Origin: Methanobacteriota archaeon
GTDB lineage: Archaea > Halobacteriota > Methanomicrobia > Methanomicrobiales > Methanomicrobiaceae
DNA: 64,000 nt
Direction of reading: 5' to 3'
NCBI GenBank assembly: GCA_016841665.1
Contig: JAENYT010000001.1
Span: forward strand, 348,226-412,225
The notes under the pieces: model-generated
What the model saw: only the letters and a program-made list of their open reading frames with translations
Told to the model about the DNA's origin: nothing
Databases searched by the model: none
Program-made: the position numbers and the translations under genes
In this document: piece after piece, positions 1 through 8,206 of the stretch
Layout: the number at the start of each line of letters is the position of its first letter
Position numbering within the stretch: position 1 is the stretch's first letter

Positions 1-161
1 TGCAGGACGCCGATAATCTCCCACGTGGCGGCCTCCTCACCCAGGTATTCGGCGGTGGCTTTCATGACCGCGGCGGTCGCCAGGCAGTGCTTGATCAGCG
101 AGTCCCCGTGCACATACTGCCTGAGCAGCGAAAGCGCGTCCTCTTTGTCCATCGCACACAT
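1..161 (-). CDS. HD-domain protein, N-terminal fragment
   Basis: About 53 codons are visible; the gene continues past the left edge. The N-terminus (MCAMDKEDALSLLRQYV, then LIKHCLATAAVMKA and YLGEEAATWEIIGVLH) reads like the start of archaeal HD/HDIG-domain phosphohydrolases, in which the His of the IKH stretch and a later His-Asp pair bind metal. The HD pair itself lies outside the window, so the family call rests on the first helices only. GGGGAG at 165-170 supports the ATG at 161 over the in-frame ATG at 152. Substrate unknown. It is divergent from the small membrane gene at 262. Confidence 0.6.
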   Translation of the reverse strand, partial: MCAMDKEDALSLLRQYVHGDSLIKHCLATAAVMKATAEYLGEEAATWEIIGVL

Positions 162-261
162 GTTCTCCCCTGTCACCAAAAATCGATCGGTCCCTTTTCC
201 CACATGGCAGGATGCTTCGCATGGATAGGAATTTACCTGTGGAACGACAATTCCTTACCGG

Positions 262-450
262 ATGAAAGGATGGGTTCTTGACAGTGTCGCGGCCATCGTC
301 AGCCTGATCATTTTTCTGGTGTGCCTGATCGCTATTTCGCTCTCTCAGATCTCTGGAGCTGTGGAAGGATTTGCTTATATCGCGGCCATTGCTGTCTTCA
401 TTCTGATTATGAGTGCGGCAGGCGTCTGGGTGGGAAACAAAACGATTTAA
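262..450 (+). CDS. Small two-helix membrane protein, hypothetical
   Basis: A 62-residue protein with two hydrophobic segments (about residues 10-29 and 36-57) separated by a short polar turn (SQISGAVEG), ending WVGNKTI. It has no catalytic motif and I do not recognise a family. It is probably a small integral membrane protein of the cytoplasmic membrane. It ends 4 bases inside the 3' end of priL, which runs toward it. No clear ribosome binding site precedes the ATG, so a leaderless transcript is likely. The regular hydrophobic pattern favours a real gene, but no homolog search was possible. Confidence 0.55.
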   Translation: MKGWVLDSVAAIVSLIIFLVCLIAISLSQISGAVEGFAYIAAIAVFILIMSAAGVWVGNKTI

Positions 451-1478
451 TCCGTGGGTTCAGATTTCTTCTGCTCTTTCTTCTTCCGGTCACGGTAATA
501 TGAGAGCGGGTGGTGTACATGCTCGCACCATCCGTCCCGGTTGACACACAGGCCATAGGTGCGCATTGTTGCACAGGAGGGGGGCGTGTATTCGGTCCCG
601 GACCTGCCCGTGATGTGTTCCACCTGGTAGACCGTCCGGGAGAGATCAAAGTCCGGCGCCTGCGAGAATATCTCGACGATCTGGGCCGGGTGCATGCCGA
701 TAGTGTGGAGGAACGCGGTGATGGCGAACCGTCCGGTGTGGGGGATGTTGGCGCCCGATGCTACGGCGGCGATCAGCGCCTTGATGCATGGCGGAAAGCA
801 CCCTTCTTCGATATCGCCGTAACTTTCGAGAATATGCTCCTGGTTTGCCCTGGTGATCTGCTCGATCAGGGGTTGCAGCCGTGAGCAGATTTCCTCCGGA
901 ACCTCGCGTGGTAGTTTTTTATGCAGGATGATCCTGAGTTTTTCCCGCACAATGGATTCAATTTCGTCGTTATGTATTTTGACAAGGCCGTTTTGAATGT
1001 CCCTGTTCACGAGGCGCCAGGAATCATCACGGAGTCCGGCAGCGAGTTCCACGTACGCTCTCACCGGAAGCGCTTCCTGATCGGGCGCGATCCCGATTGT
1101 TTCTATGATGATGCGTTTTTTCTCAGGGCTCCCCCGCTCGTCCGTCAACTCTTTATCCAGGAAATAACGCACGCGATCGGATTCATAGTGCATCAGTTTT
1201 TCCGTGATCGCACGGTTATTGATGCACACGATCAGGATCCGGGCGATCGAGTAGCTCAATATCTCCTTTTCGACCGACTCGAGTTTGATGGTATCGTCAA
1301 ACCTGACTTTTGACGAAAGCGCAAACAGAATCCTGTCGACTGCTTTCGTGGCAATGATTTTGCCTGAACTCGATGTGAGGATCCTGTCAAGAGTATATCC
1401 TCTGGCGCGTACGAAATCCTGTGCTTCTTCTAAAAATGGGTATTTTGCGAAATCTTCAGGTTCCAGCTGCACGGCCAT
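447..1478 (-). CDS. priL: DNA primase large subunit PriL
   Basis: Regulatory, iron-sulfur subunit of the archaeal/eukaryotic-type primase, which with PriS makes RNA/DNA primers for replication. The protein has about 343 residues, normal for archaeal PriL. The N-terminal half is helical (LEEAQDFVRARGYTLDRIL); the C-terminal domain carries the cluster cysteines in GCFPPCIKALI, YTPPSCATMRTYGLC and DGWCEHVHHPL. The ATG at 1478 overlaps the pcn stop codon (TGATG), so translation is probably coupled; a TTG one codon upstream is the alternative start. Primase and sliding clamp are therefore in one transcript. PriS is not in the window. Confidence 0.93.
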   Translation of the reverse strand: MAVQLEPEDFAKYPFLEEAQDFVRARGYTLDRILTSSSGKIIATKAVDRILFALSSKVRFDDTIKLESVEKEILSYSIARILIVCINNRAITEKLMHYESDRVRYFLDKELTDERGSPEKKRIIIETIGIAPDQEALPVRAYVELAAGLRDDSWRLVNRDIQNGLVKIHNDEIESIVREKLRIILHKKLPREVPEEICSRLQPLIEQITRANQEHILESYGDIEEGCFPPCIKALIAAVASGANIPHTGRFAITAFLHTIGMHPAQIVEIFSQAPDFDLSRTVYQVEHITGRSGTEYTPPSCATMRTYGLCVNRDGWCEHVHHPLSYYRDRKKKEQKKSEPTD

Positions 1479-2221
1479 CAATCTGCCTCGATGCGGGGAG
1501 CAAGCAGGTACTCCACCTGCCCGTTCCCTTCGGCAATTGCAAAGGAGAATTTTACGGGATGGTCGATGCCGAGGTGGACCTCCACCTTATCGGCCCTGCC
1601 CATCACCTTTCCCATATCCTTGAGATAGTCGAGGGAGAAGAGCGAACGCGCTTCTGCCGCTTCCAGGCTGATAAGGTCATCGCCGCCCAGATCAAGGCGG
1701 ATGTGATCGGTATCGCCCTCTGCCTCCATGTAGAAGATACCCTTATCCGGGTCGATTCCAAGTGCAATTTTATCGGATATGACCGCTGCCGCCTTGACGG
1801 CATTGTTGAGCGAGGCTCCGGAGAGCACCGCTTTGCCAGGGAGGTTGATGGTCGGTGGGTTCGGGTCCTTTCTGATGGTATTCACGTCGAGGAGGGTGAT
1901 GGAGTATTTATAGCCCCCGAAGGTGAGCTCCAGTTTGTGCCCGTCGTCGGGCAGTTCCATCCTCAGGGTGTCGCCCCGGCCCATCATTCCAAGGATGTTT
2001 TTCATCTTGGCAATGTCAATACCCAGCTCGGCTTCGGTGGCAACAAACGAATTGAACGCATCTGCCGAGAGCTCGATGGAGACCATGGCAACGTTCGCGG
2101 TGTCCACCGCGCGAGTCCGTATTACGCTCTCACCGACGTGAAGCCTGCATTCCGGCACCAGTGCCGATATCACATCGATGGATTCCCTGAATATATCCGC
2201 GTCAATATCTGCCTTTAACAT
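1478..2221 (-). CDS. pcn: DNA polymerase sliding clamp (PCNA)
   Basis: Trimeric ring clamp that tethers polymerases, FEN1, ligase and RFC-loaded factors to DNA. The protein has 247 residues, the usual archaeal PCNA length, with two topologically similar halves joined by a linker carrying the interdomain stretch GYKYSITLLDVNTIRKDP near residue 105-122. The N-terminal MLKADIDADIFRESIDVIS and the C-terminal VKFSFAIAEGNGQVEYLLAPRIE, with the expected hydrophobic/acidic end, are characteristic. Two ATGs are adjacent (2224 and 2221); the second is better spaced from the upstream GGGG. First gene of the pcn-priL operon and divergent from rlmE; the intervening AT-rich stretch around 2240-2285 probably holds both promoters. 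Confidence 0.95.
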   Translation of the reverse strand: MLKADIDADIFRESIDVISALVPECRLHVGESVIRTRAVDTANVAMVSIELSADAFNSFVATEAELGIDIAKMKNILGMMGRGDTLRMELPDDGHKLELTFGGYKYSITLLDVNTIRKDPNPPTINLPGKAVLSGASLNNAVKAAAVISDKIALGIDPDKGIFYMEAEGDTDHIRLDLGGDDLISLEAAEARSLFSLDYLKDMGKVMGRADKVEVHLGIDHPVKFSFAIAEGNGQVEYLLAPRIEAD

Positions 2222-2328
2222 CATTACCCCTTAACAAAGTGTATTATAAATTATATGACCATATTTTTTAATAATATCTGGTATTTTGCATCGCACCGGT
2301 GCGATACCAAAACGAGGTTATCACGAGC

Positions 2329-2925
2329 ATGGGTTCACAGTGGGGGCAGGACCGATATCACCGCAGGGCAAAGAGCGAAGGATATCGCTCCCGTGCGGCA
2401 TATAAACTCCTTGACATTCAGCGGCGGTTCCAGCTGATACGGCCGGACGACAATGTCGTGGATCTCGGGGCGGCTCCGGGGAGCTGGCTGCAGGTGGTGC
2501 GGGAGATCACGGACGGTACAGTGATCGGCGTCGATCTCAATCCCATCGCGACCGTCGAGAACACGCTCACCATCGTTGGTGATTTCACCCAGCAGGGGGT
2601 CCAGGAAAGTATCTGCTCGCATGTCGATGAGGTGAGCGTGGTCGTCTGCGATGCCGCGCCGAAGCTCTCAGGCCAGAAAAGCTACGATCAGGTGCGATCG
2701 ATTGGTCTTGCGGAAGACGCGCTGGGGTTCTGCTGCACCATTCTGAAGCCGGGAGGCAATTTTGTGGTAAAAGCGTTCCAGGGGGAGCTGTTCGATGACT
2801 TCCTCGCCGAGGTGAAGGAGCGTTTCTGGTCGGTGCGTGTCTACCGGACGAAAGCCACACGAAAGGGGAGCACTGAAGCATACGTGATTGCAAAGAATTT
2901 CAGAGGGCGTAGAGATGCTGCTTGA
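2329..2925 (+). CDS. rlmE: 23S rRNA 2'-O-methyltransferase, RlmE/FtsJ family
   Basis: SAM-dependent ribose methyltransferase. A 198-residue Rossmann-fold enzyme: N-terminal WGQDRYHRRAKSEGYRSRAAYKL with the first catalytic Lys, SAM motif I VVDLGAAPGSW, the acidic VDLNP and GDF segments, the Asp of VVCDAAP, the second Lys in NFVVKAFQG, and a final Glu in GSTEAYVIAK, together giving the K-D-K-E tetrad. The start at 2329 is preferred over a GTG at 2299 because GAGGT lies about 10 bases before it and the family normally begins near WxxD. Its last 11 bases overlap moaA, suggesting coupled translation. Confidence 0.93.
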   Translation: MGSQWGQDRYHRRAKSEGYRSRAAYKLLDIQRRFQLIRPDDNVVDLGAAPGSWLQVVREITDGTVIGVDLNPIATVENTLTIVGDFTQQGVQESICSHVDEVSVVVCDAAPKLSGQKSYDQVRSIGLAEDALGFCCTILKPGGNFVVKAFQGELFDDFLAEVKERFWSVRVYRTKATRKGSTEAYVIAKNFRGRRDAA

Positions 2926-3793
2926 AGACTCCTGCGGGAGAAAGGTCACGAATATCAGGATCAGCCTGACACCTGTGTGCAACCTCCGCTGTACATACTG
3001 CCATGCGGAGGGGGAGGTTGCCCCGAAAGAACAGATACGCGCAGACGATATCGCGGAAATACTTCGCATCGCCGCCGGGTTCGATATGACGAGCGTGAAG
3101 TTTACCGGCGGCGAACCGACACTGAGGCAGGATCTGGTGGACATCGTCGCATCGGTGCCGGAGAGCATGGAGTCGTCGATGACCACAAACGGCACACTGC
3201 TCGCACCCATCGCGCAGGATCTCAGGGATGCAGGCCTCTCCAGGGTCAATATCAGTCTCGACAGCCTGCGGCCGGACCGGTACGAGGCGATCACCAGAAA
3301 ACCGTACTTAGAACGGGTGCTCGCCGGCATCGATGCCGCCATCGATGCGGAACTGACGCCTATCAAACTGAACGTGGTCATACTCAGGGGGATTAATGAG
3401 GATGAGGTGGACGATTTCATCGCGTTCGTGCGTAACAACCGCAACCTCATCCTCCAGCTGATCGAACTCATGGAGTTTGGCGGCCAGACGCACCATTCCG
3501 ATGTAAGTGCTCTTGAAAAAGACCTCGCCTTGCGTTCCAAAGTAATCATCACCCGGAGAATGCACCACCGGAAGAAGTACTGCCTCGACGGATCGGAGAT
3601 CGAGGTGGTGCGGCCCATGCACAATACCGAATTCTGCTCGCACTGCAACCGCCTCAGGGTGACTTCAGACGGATTTCTCAAGCCCTGCCTGCTCCGCCAT
3701 GACAATCATGTGGATATCAGGGGCAAGAGAGGGGACGAGCTCGCCGCCCTGTTCCGGAAAGCAGTGAGCCGGCGGAAGCCCTATTTCTCCTGA
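2915..3793 (+). CDS. moaA: GTP 3',8-cyclase MoaA (molybdopterin synthesis)
   Basis: Radical-SAM enzyme that converts GTP to 3',8-cyclo-GTP, the first step of molybdopterin/tungstopterin cofactor synthesis. The N-terminal cluster motif is CNLRCTYC; the glycine-rich KFTGGEP segment and ISLDSL follow. The C-terminal second cluster motif FCSHCNRLRVTSDG plus the later Cys in LKPCL is diagnostic of MoaA as opposed to other radical-SAM enzymes. About 292 residues, the archaeal length. The usual C-terminal GG tail is not evident (it ends RRKPYFS). Start ATG at 2915 is preceded by GAGGG and overlaps the end of rlmE; no other moa genes are adjacent. Confidence 0.93.
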   Translation: MLLEDSCGRKVTNIRISLTPVCNLRCTYCHAEGEVAPKEQIRADDIAEILRIAAGFDMTSVKFTGGEPTLRQDLVDIVASVPESMESSMTTNGTLLAPIAQDLRDAGLSRVNISLDSLRPDRYEAITRKPYLERVLAGIDAAIDAELTPIKLNVVILRGINEDEVDDFIAFVRNNRNLILQLIELMEFGGQTHHSDVSALEKDLALRSKVIITRRMHHRKKYCLDGSEIEVVRPMHNTEFCSHCNRLRVTSDGFLKPCLLRHDNHVDIRGKRGDELAALFRKAVSRRKPYFS

Positions 3794-3868
3794 AATCCCG
3801 CAAAAATAAATATGGGGCGAAATGTGCCGTCAACTCCCAAATCTTTTTGTGTATCGATCCACCAATAG

Positions 3869-4384
3869 ATGGGTATGCCAATGGAGAACGAATATTTCAA
3901 CATCCTGAGGCGGTTCTATGACAAATCTCTCATACTGGAATCGCCCTCCGAATTTCATCCAGTCCTGCATTTCTATTTCCTCGACGCAATCGCCCATATC
4001 GACTATACGCTTTGCATTCTCTCGTTCAACTTCCAGTCCGTCCGCAATATCATGAACATGCAGTACATGCGGTGGCGTATCGACGAGGAGAAGGTGGGCG
4101 ACCGCGTGCATTTCCCTGCCTTCATCAACTGGCTCAAGGACAACCATCCCGAGCGGTTCGCGAAGCTGCCAACCCTCTGGAAAGAGATCTATGATACCGA
4201 TACCCCTGCAGGCTACCGGTCCTTCCGCATCGTGCTCGACCCGAACAGCACCCGGCCGGTTCCGGCGCAGTTCTTTGCTCGGTCCATCGAAGAATTCTTC
4301 TCCAGGGATTTTTTGAATACGCTCTATACGGACGCTTCACTCGCCTCGCTCTTCGATGAGTTTATCTCGACGCTCGAGCGCTGA
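3869..4384 (+). CDS. Hypothetical protein, 171 residues
   Basis: I do not recognise this family. The product is soluble-looking, acidic and rich in aromatic residues (NEYFNILRRFYDK, FHPVLHFYFLDAIAHIDYT, QYMRWRIDEEKV), with no signal peptide, membrane helix or obvious catalytic triad. Mostly alpha-helical by composition. No ribosome binding site precedes the ATG, and a TATA-like AATCTTTTTG sits about 28 bases upstream (3839-3848), so the message may be leaderless. Downstream, a peptidase gene begins 20 bases after its stop, so the two are probably cotranscribed. A conserved lineage-specific protein is my best guess. Confidence 0.7.
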   Translation: MGMPMENEYFNILRRFYDKSLILESPSEFHPVLHFYFLDAIAHIDYTLCILSFNFQSVRNIMNMQYMRWRIDEEKVGDRVHFPAFINWLKDNHPERFAKLPTLWKEIYDTDTPAGYRSFRIVLDPNSTRPVPAQFFARSIEEFFSRDFLNTLYTDASLASLFDEFISTLER

Positions 4385-4404
4385 CGCGCCGGAGTGAGTG
4401 GGGT

Positions 4405-5598
4405 ATGGACGTCGCCGAGATCTGTGCGGACCTGGTGAAAATCAGGAGCGAAAATCCTCCGGGCGGGACGATTGAGGTAATCGAGTACATCGAGCATTTT
4501 CTTGATACGATCGGTATCCGGGGGCTGGTTACCCGGAACCGCGACGATCGTTGCAACCTGGTGGTCAACAGCCCCGAGAATCGGCTGCTGCTCTGCGGCC
4601 ATGTGGATGTGGTCCCGGCCCTCGCCGACGGGTGGACGCATGACCCCTGCTCGGGGGACATCGATGATGAGTTTGTCTGGGGGAGGGGGTCGACCGATAT
4701 GAAAGGCGGCTGTGCATCCGTCCTCCACGCCCTCCGGCAACTCGCAGATGTTGGAGCCGAACCCCGCGTCAACCTCGCCTTCGTATGCGACGAGGAGACC
4801 GGAGGTGAATTCGGGGTGCGGTATCTGCTCTCCAGGAATCTGCTCACGCCGTGCGACTGCGTCATTGCTGAACCGACACCGCCGCTCAGCCCCTCTATCG
4901 GCCAGAAGGGCCTGTGCCGCCTGAGGCTCGATTTTTCCGGAGAACCCGGCCACGGCTCCCTCTACCCGCATATCGGGGTGAGCGCGGTCATGGAGGCGTT
5001 CGATCTGCTCGAATACATGAAACTGCTCAATGCCAGGACATTTTCCGGTGATGAAGCGCTGCTCGCCATCATTGATGATTCGGCGGAGGTGCTCGAGGAC
5101 ATTTTCGGACTGTCCGGCATCGGCGAAGCCCTGCGGCGCATCACCTTCAATCCGGGGAGAATCGAAGGGGGGGAGAAGGCCAATATCATCGCCCAGGAGT
5201 GCATGCTCGAGCTGGATATACGCATACCGTGGGGGTGCAGCGTCGAGCATCTCATGGCGAGTATCGCCGCCCAGGCGGTGCGGGCGACCATCACTCCTAT
5301 CAATATGGCGGCCCCGAGCTTCACCCCTGCGGGTTCGGAAATTGTCGCCGTCACCTGCAGGGAGATCGAGCGCGTGATGGGATGCCCTTCACGTCCCATC
5401 GTCCAGTGGGCAGCCAGCGATGCACGCTACCTGCGCAAAGCCGGATTCGATGTCCTTGAATACGGGCCGGGGGATCTGCACTCCCTGCATGCCATCGATG
5501 AACGGGTCCCTATCAGCCAGCTGGAATCGGCGGCGGCGGTGTACCGGGGGATCATCGGGCATTATTCCCTGCCGGATGCGGCACACCGCGGTACGTAG
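4405..5598 (+). CDS. M20-family metallohydrolase (ArgE/DapE/CPG2-like)
   Basis: Di-zinc amidohydrolase/peptidase of the family that includes acetylornithine deacetylase, succinyl-diaminopimelate desuccinylase and carboxypeptidase G2. Metal and catalytic residues are visible: H66 and D68 in CGHVDVVP, the Asp of GRGSTDMKGG near residue 99, the Glu-Glu pair of CDEETGG near 132, and the C-terminal His in DLHSLHAIDERV. A central dimerisation insert (GEPGHGSLYPHIGVSA) is typical. Length 397 residues is normal. The exact substrate cannot be read from sequence; a biosynthetic deacylase or a peptidase are both possible. It follows the hypothetical gene at 3869. Confidence 0.88.
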   Translation: MDVAEICADLVKIRSENPPGGTIEVIEYIEHFLDTIGIRGLVTRNRDDRCNLVVNSPENRLLLCGHVDVVPALADGWTHDPCSGDIDDEFVWGRGSTDMKGGCASVLHALRQLADVGAEPRVNLAFVCDEETGGEFGVRYLLSRNLLTPCDCVIAEPTPPLSPSIGQKGLCRLRLDFSGEPGHGSLYPHIGVSAVMEAFDLLEYMKLLNARTFSGDEALLAIIDDSAEVLEDIFGLSGIGEALRRITFNPGRIEGGEKANIIAQECMLELDIRIPWGCSVEHLMASIAAQAVRATITPINMAAPSFTPAGSEIVAVTCREIERVMGCPSRPIVQWAASDARYLRKAGFDVLEYGPGDLHSLHAIDERVPISQLESAAAVYRGIIGHYSLPDAAHRGT

Positions 5599-5682
5599 TA
5601 ACGTTGTGGATAATCACATACGCGTTTTCATTTTTAATAAATACGTAAAGCCCTTATATTGCATGATCCATATCAACTAACA

Positions 5683-6312
5683 ATGAAATCCCTTTATGCC
5701 GGACTATGCGCAGGAGTGATGCTGGCCCTCATCCTCACGTGCGCCGGATGTGCTGAAATTGCAGAGGGTGCGAACGATGAGACGTTCTTTGGGATGGGGG
5801 AGACCCCGGCTGCGACACCGACCTCCACGCCTGATTACATGACAATGGAGACGCCTTATCCGACCGCAACTCCCGAATCGGGGCCGACCTACGGCAAACC
5901 TCCGGCCACCACCCAGGTACAGACGACTTATGTTGAGATCTACAACGCATCGCACCGGTTCACCTATGATACCATCGCGAGAAGTTTCGATCTCCGGAAG
6001 GCCCCGATGATCATCGAGTTTTCGGTCAGTCCTGATATGATCGAACGCAAAAAAGAAGGGACGAGCCAGTATGGAGAAAAGGAAGAGTTTTCGGTGACCA
6101 CCACAGTGCCGAGTGAAATGGCCGAATTTTCGGTGAATGTATATGATAAGAATACCGGGAAGCTTATCATCGATGAAGGATACGGGCGCATCTATGGCTA
6201 TTCCGAGGAGCAGACGCTGACCGTCCGTACTCCGGGCCTCTACCACATCGAGATGACGGGCGCCTACGTCGATGTTACAACCCTCATCAGGGTGCACGAA
6301 GGGAATCTCTGA
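5683..6312 (+). CDS. Predicted lipoprotein, unknown function
   Basis: A 209-residue secreted protein. The N-terminal signal (MKSLYAGLCAGVMLALIL) ends in a lipobox-like TCAGC, so the Cys near residue 23 is probably lipidated or anchored. A Thr/Pro-rich linker follows (TPAATPTSTPDY and PYPTATPE), typical of exported methanogen proteins. The C-terminal domain of about 110 residues looks beta-rich (IIEFSVSPDMIERK, FSVNVYDKNTGKL, YHIEMTGAYVDVTTLIRV), resembling an Ig-like or jelly-roll fold, but I cannot name it. A TATA-like TTTTAATAAATAC (5631-5643) lies about 40-50 bases before the chosen ATG. Confidence 0.75.
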   Translation: MKSLYAGLCAGVMLALILTCAGCAEIAEGANDETFFGMGETPAATPTSTPDYMTMETPYPTATPESGPTYGKPPATTQVQTTYVEIYNASHRFTYDTIARSFDLRKAPMIIEFSVSPDMIERKKEGTSQYGEKEEFSVTTTVPSEMAEFSVNVYDKNTGKLIIDEGYGRIYGYSEEQTLTVRTPGLYHIEMTGAYVDVTTLIRVHEGNL

Positions 6313-6438
6313 TCCCATTCCCTGTTTTCATCGTGTGCGGCGTGTTCTCTCCATGAACCGCCATCATTCCCTGTGTGAGTAACAACGATTTTAAACCTTC
6401 AGAACACATTTAGTAGAGCAATCCTTTGCATCATTCCG

Positions 6439-6510
6439 GTCCCGGTAGGGTAGTGGATATCCTAGAAGCCTGCGGAGCTTTTGACCCGGGTTCAAGTCCC
6501 GGCCGGGGCG
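6439..6510 (+). tRNA. tRNA-Arg (anticodon GCG)
   Basis: A 72-base cloverleaf can be folded by eye. Acceptor GTCCCGG (6439-6445) pairs with CCGGGGC (6503-6509), with one G-U pair. The D-loop contains GTGGAT with G18-G19-A20, A20 being an arginine identity feature. The anticodon stem GAAGC/GCTTT (6465-6469 and 6477-6481) encloses CTGCGGA with anticodon GCG at 6472-6474. The T-arm is CCGGG-TTCAAGT-CCCGG (6486-6502), and the discriminator is G6510. No CCA is encoded. It should read CGC (and CGU) arginine codons. The D-stem has a weak U-U position, so covariance-model confirmation would help. Confidence 0.9.
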
Positions 6511-6517
6511 TAAAGAT

Positions 6518-6545
6518 GAGGGGGTTACAACCCCTCCAATTTTTA
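6518..6545 (+). terminator. Hairpin plus T-tract downstream of tRNA-Arg
   Basis: GAGGGG (6518-6523) pairs with CCCCTC (6531-6536) around a 7-base loop, and AATTTTT follows at 6538-6544. The position just after the tRNA suggests termination or 3' processing of the tRNA transcript. Archaeal termination mainly needs the T-tract, so the stem may be incidental. Confidence 0.5.
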
Positions 6546-6805
6546 AAATCCTGACTGAATCGGAATGTGCGTTTTCTGAAATTGTTCTCATAGGTTATTG
6601 CTACAACACAATCTCCTGAGGATTACCCGAAAAGAGAAGGGCTGTACTAAAGATTTTTTAGAAGAGAGATATATGGCCCCGGGAGTTTGATGAAAGAGTG
6701 AACAGCTGAACTATTCGATGAGAACGCTTTTTTTGGAAATAATTGCCCACACGAAGACAATAACTGTTAAATAGCAAAAAAGGATTCGAGAAGAGGTGAT
6801 GTTCC

Positions 6806-7261
6806 ATGTCATCAGAAGAGAACAAGGCGCTTGTTCGCAGGTTCATTGAGGCCTATAATACGCGAAATTTGGATTTATTCGACGATTTAGTGGCACCGGA
6901 TTATGTTGACCACACCCATCAGCAACAAGGTCTGGAGAGCTTCAAACAGCTCTTTAACCTGGCTTTCACAGCCTTCCCCGATTGGCATGAAAATATTGAA
7001 GATATCATTGCTGAAGGGGATAAGGTGTGGGTTTGTGTGAACGCTACGGGGACCCATACAGGCGAATGGAACCTTTCTGGAGTTTCATTACCCCCTACCG
7101 GCGAGAAGGTAACAGTGACGATGGTGTTCATCTGGCGCATGGTGAATGGCAAACTTGTGGAGGGATGGGAAGTCGATGACGAATTGAATTTCCTCAAACA
7201 ACTGGGTGTTATTGAATACACAGAAAAGGGAAAGAAACTCTTTCCAGACGATTTCAGGTAG
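6806..7261 (+). CDS. SnoaL-like ester cyclase family protein
   Basis: A 151-residue single-domain protein of the SnoaL/NTF2-like alpha+beta barrel. Family hallmarks are NKALVRRFIEAYNTRNLDLFDDLVAPDYVDH near the N-terminus, FPDWHENIEDIIAEGDKVWV in the middle, and a C-terminal FIWRMVNGKLVEGWEVDD. Such proteins are small-molecule binding or cyclase-like; the substrate cannot be inferred. GAGGTGAT sits just upstream of the ATG and a TATA-like TGTTAAATAGC is near 6764-6774. The gene and its upstream 250 bases are clearly AT-richer than neighbouring genes and lie directly after a tRNA, a pattern compatible with horizontal acquisition. Confidence 0.85.
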   Translation: MSSEENKALVRRFIEAYNTRNLDLFDDLVAPDYVDHTHQQQGLESFKQLFNLAFTAFPDWHENIEDIIAEGDKVWVCVNATGTHTGEWNLSGVSLPPTGEKVTVTMVFIWRMVNGKLVEGWEVDDELNFLKQLGVIEYTEKGKKLFPDDFR

Positions 7262-7372
7262 GGATGTAACTTTCCATGTATGTTCCCTGCCGGGCGTTCT
7301 CAATTTTTCGGCGATCTGTTTAACGTCGCTGAAAACCGGATTTTCCCGTGGTGTCCGCATAACGACATTGTG

Positions 7373-8017
7373 CTATTTTGCCTCAAGTTCCTCCAGTATC
7401 GCCTCCCGCGCATTGCCGAGTTCCCTGGTGATGAGCGCCACGTACCTGCCCTGGTAGCGGGCGCCGGCGAGTTCGTTCTCGCTCGGCAGCCGGCTGCCGT
7501 GCTGTCCCGCAATGGTGGAGGCTCCATATGGAGAGCAGCCGGTGATCTCGTCGTCACGGCATTGTGCACCGAAGGTGTAGGGCAGCCCGGCGATGATCAT
7601 GCCGTGGTGAAGCATGGTGATGTGGGTGCTGATGATGGTCGTCTCCTGACCACCGTGCTGGCAGTTTGAGCTGGTGAACACACTTCCCACCTTTCCCACG
7701 AGCACACCGGACGACCAGAGGCTTCCCGTGGCATCAAAGAACTGGCGCACCTGCCCGCACATGTTGCCAAAGCGCGTGGGCGTTCCGATGATGATCGCAT
7801 CGGCATCGCCGAGCCGGTCGCGATCGATGACCGGGACCTTTGCAAACTCCTCCTGGAACGCTGCTGCCCCCATCTTTTCGATCACATCGGCGGGAAGCGT
7901 CTCGGGAACGCGATAGCGCTCCGCTTCAAGACCCGCCTCCCGCACCCCTTCCGCCACGGCCCGGGCCATGGCGTGGACATGTCCGTAGAGCGAGTAATAC
8001 ACGATAAATACCTTCAT
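7373..8017 (-). CDS. wrbA: WrbA-type flavodoxin-fold NAD(P)H:quinone oxidoreductase
   Basis: A 214-residue flavodoxin-like protein that should bind FMN and reduce quinones or similar acceptors with NAD(P)H. The phosphate-binding loop is degenerate but recognisable in VFIVYYSLYGHVHAMARAVAEG, followed by the WrbA signatures PTRFGNMCGQVRQFFDATG, VFTSSNCQHGGQETTI and YGASTIAG. Length matches WrbA. Start chosen at 8017 because GGAGGG lies 5-6 bases upstream; longer in-frame N-terminal extensions lack this. A TATA-like element (GGCTATATACC on the minus strand, about 8055-8065) is suitably placed. The operator cluster at 8127-8206 lies behind this promoter, so shared regulation with the divergent small gene is possible. 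Confidence 0.9.
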   Translation of the reverse strand: MKVFIVYYSLYGHVHAMARAVAEGVREAGLEAERYRVPETLPADVIEKMGAAAFQEEFAKVPVIDRDRLGDADAIIIGTPTRFGNMCGQVRQFFDATGSLWSSGVLVGKVGSVFTSSNCQHGGQETTIISTHITMLHHGMIIAGLPYTFGAQCRDDEITGCSPYGASTIAGQHGSRLPSENELAGARYQGRYVALITRELGNAREAILEELEAK

Positions 8018-8126
8018 GCTTCCCTCCGGGCGATGACACGGGATACCTGTTCGCGGTATATAGCCTTTCTGGGTATGCAATCGGTTGAGCACCGGCGAGT
8101 GTCGCAAAGAATACGAAACTACCTTT

Positions 8127-8206
8127 TGTTACATTATGTTACATTGCCCGGAAGTGATTGTAACATAATGTAACATTTATCTCCTCCTATGTTACATTAT
8201 GTTACA
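8127..8206. promoter_or_regulatory. Operator cluster: three 17-bp repeats, six TGTnACA palindromes
   Basis: TGTTACATTATGTTACA occurs at 8127-8143 and again at 8190-8206, and its exact reverse complement TGTAACATAATGTAACA at 8159-8175. Spacing from copy to copy is 32 and 31 bases, three helical turns. Each copy is itself two TGTnACA 7-mer palindromes with start-to-start spacing of 10 bases. The last copy ends on the A of the start codon of the 60-residue gene, and copies 2 and 3 flank a TATA-like CATTTATC (8174-8181). This is the architecture of a cooperative repressor site. Confidence 0.85.

Noticed and set aside
8127-8206. CRISPR array
   Set aside because: Only three 17-bp units, one inverted, with short spacers and no cas genes; fits an operator cluster better.
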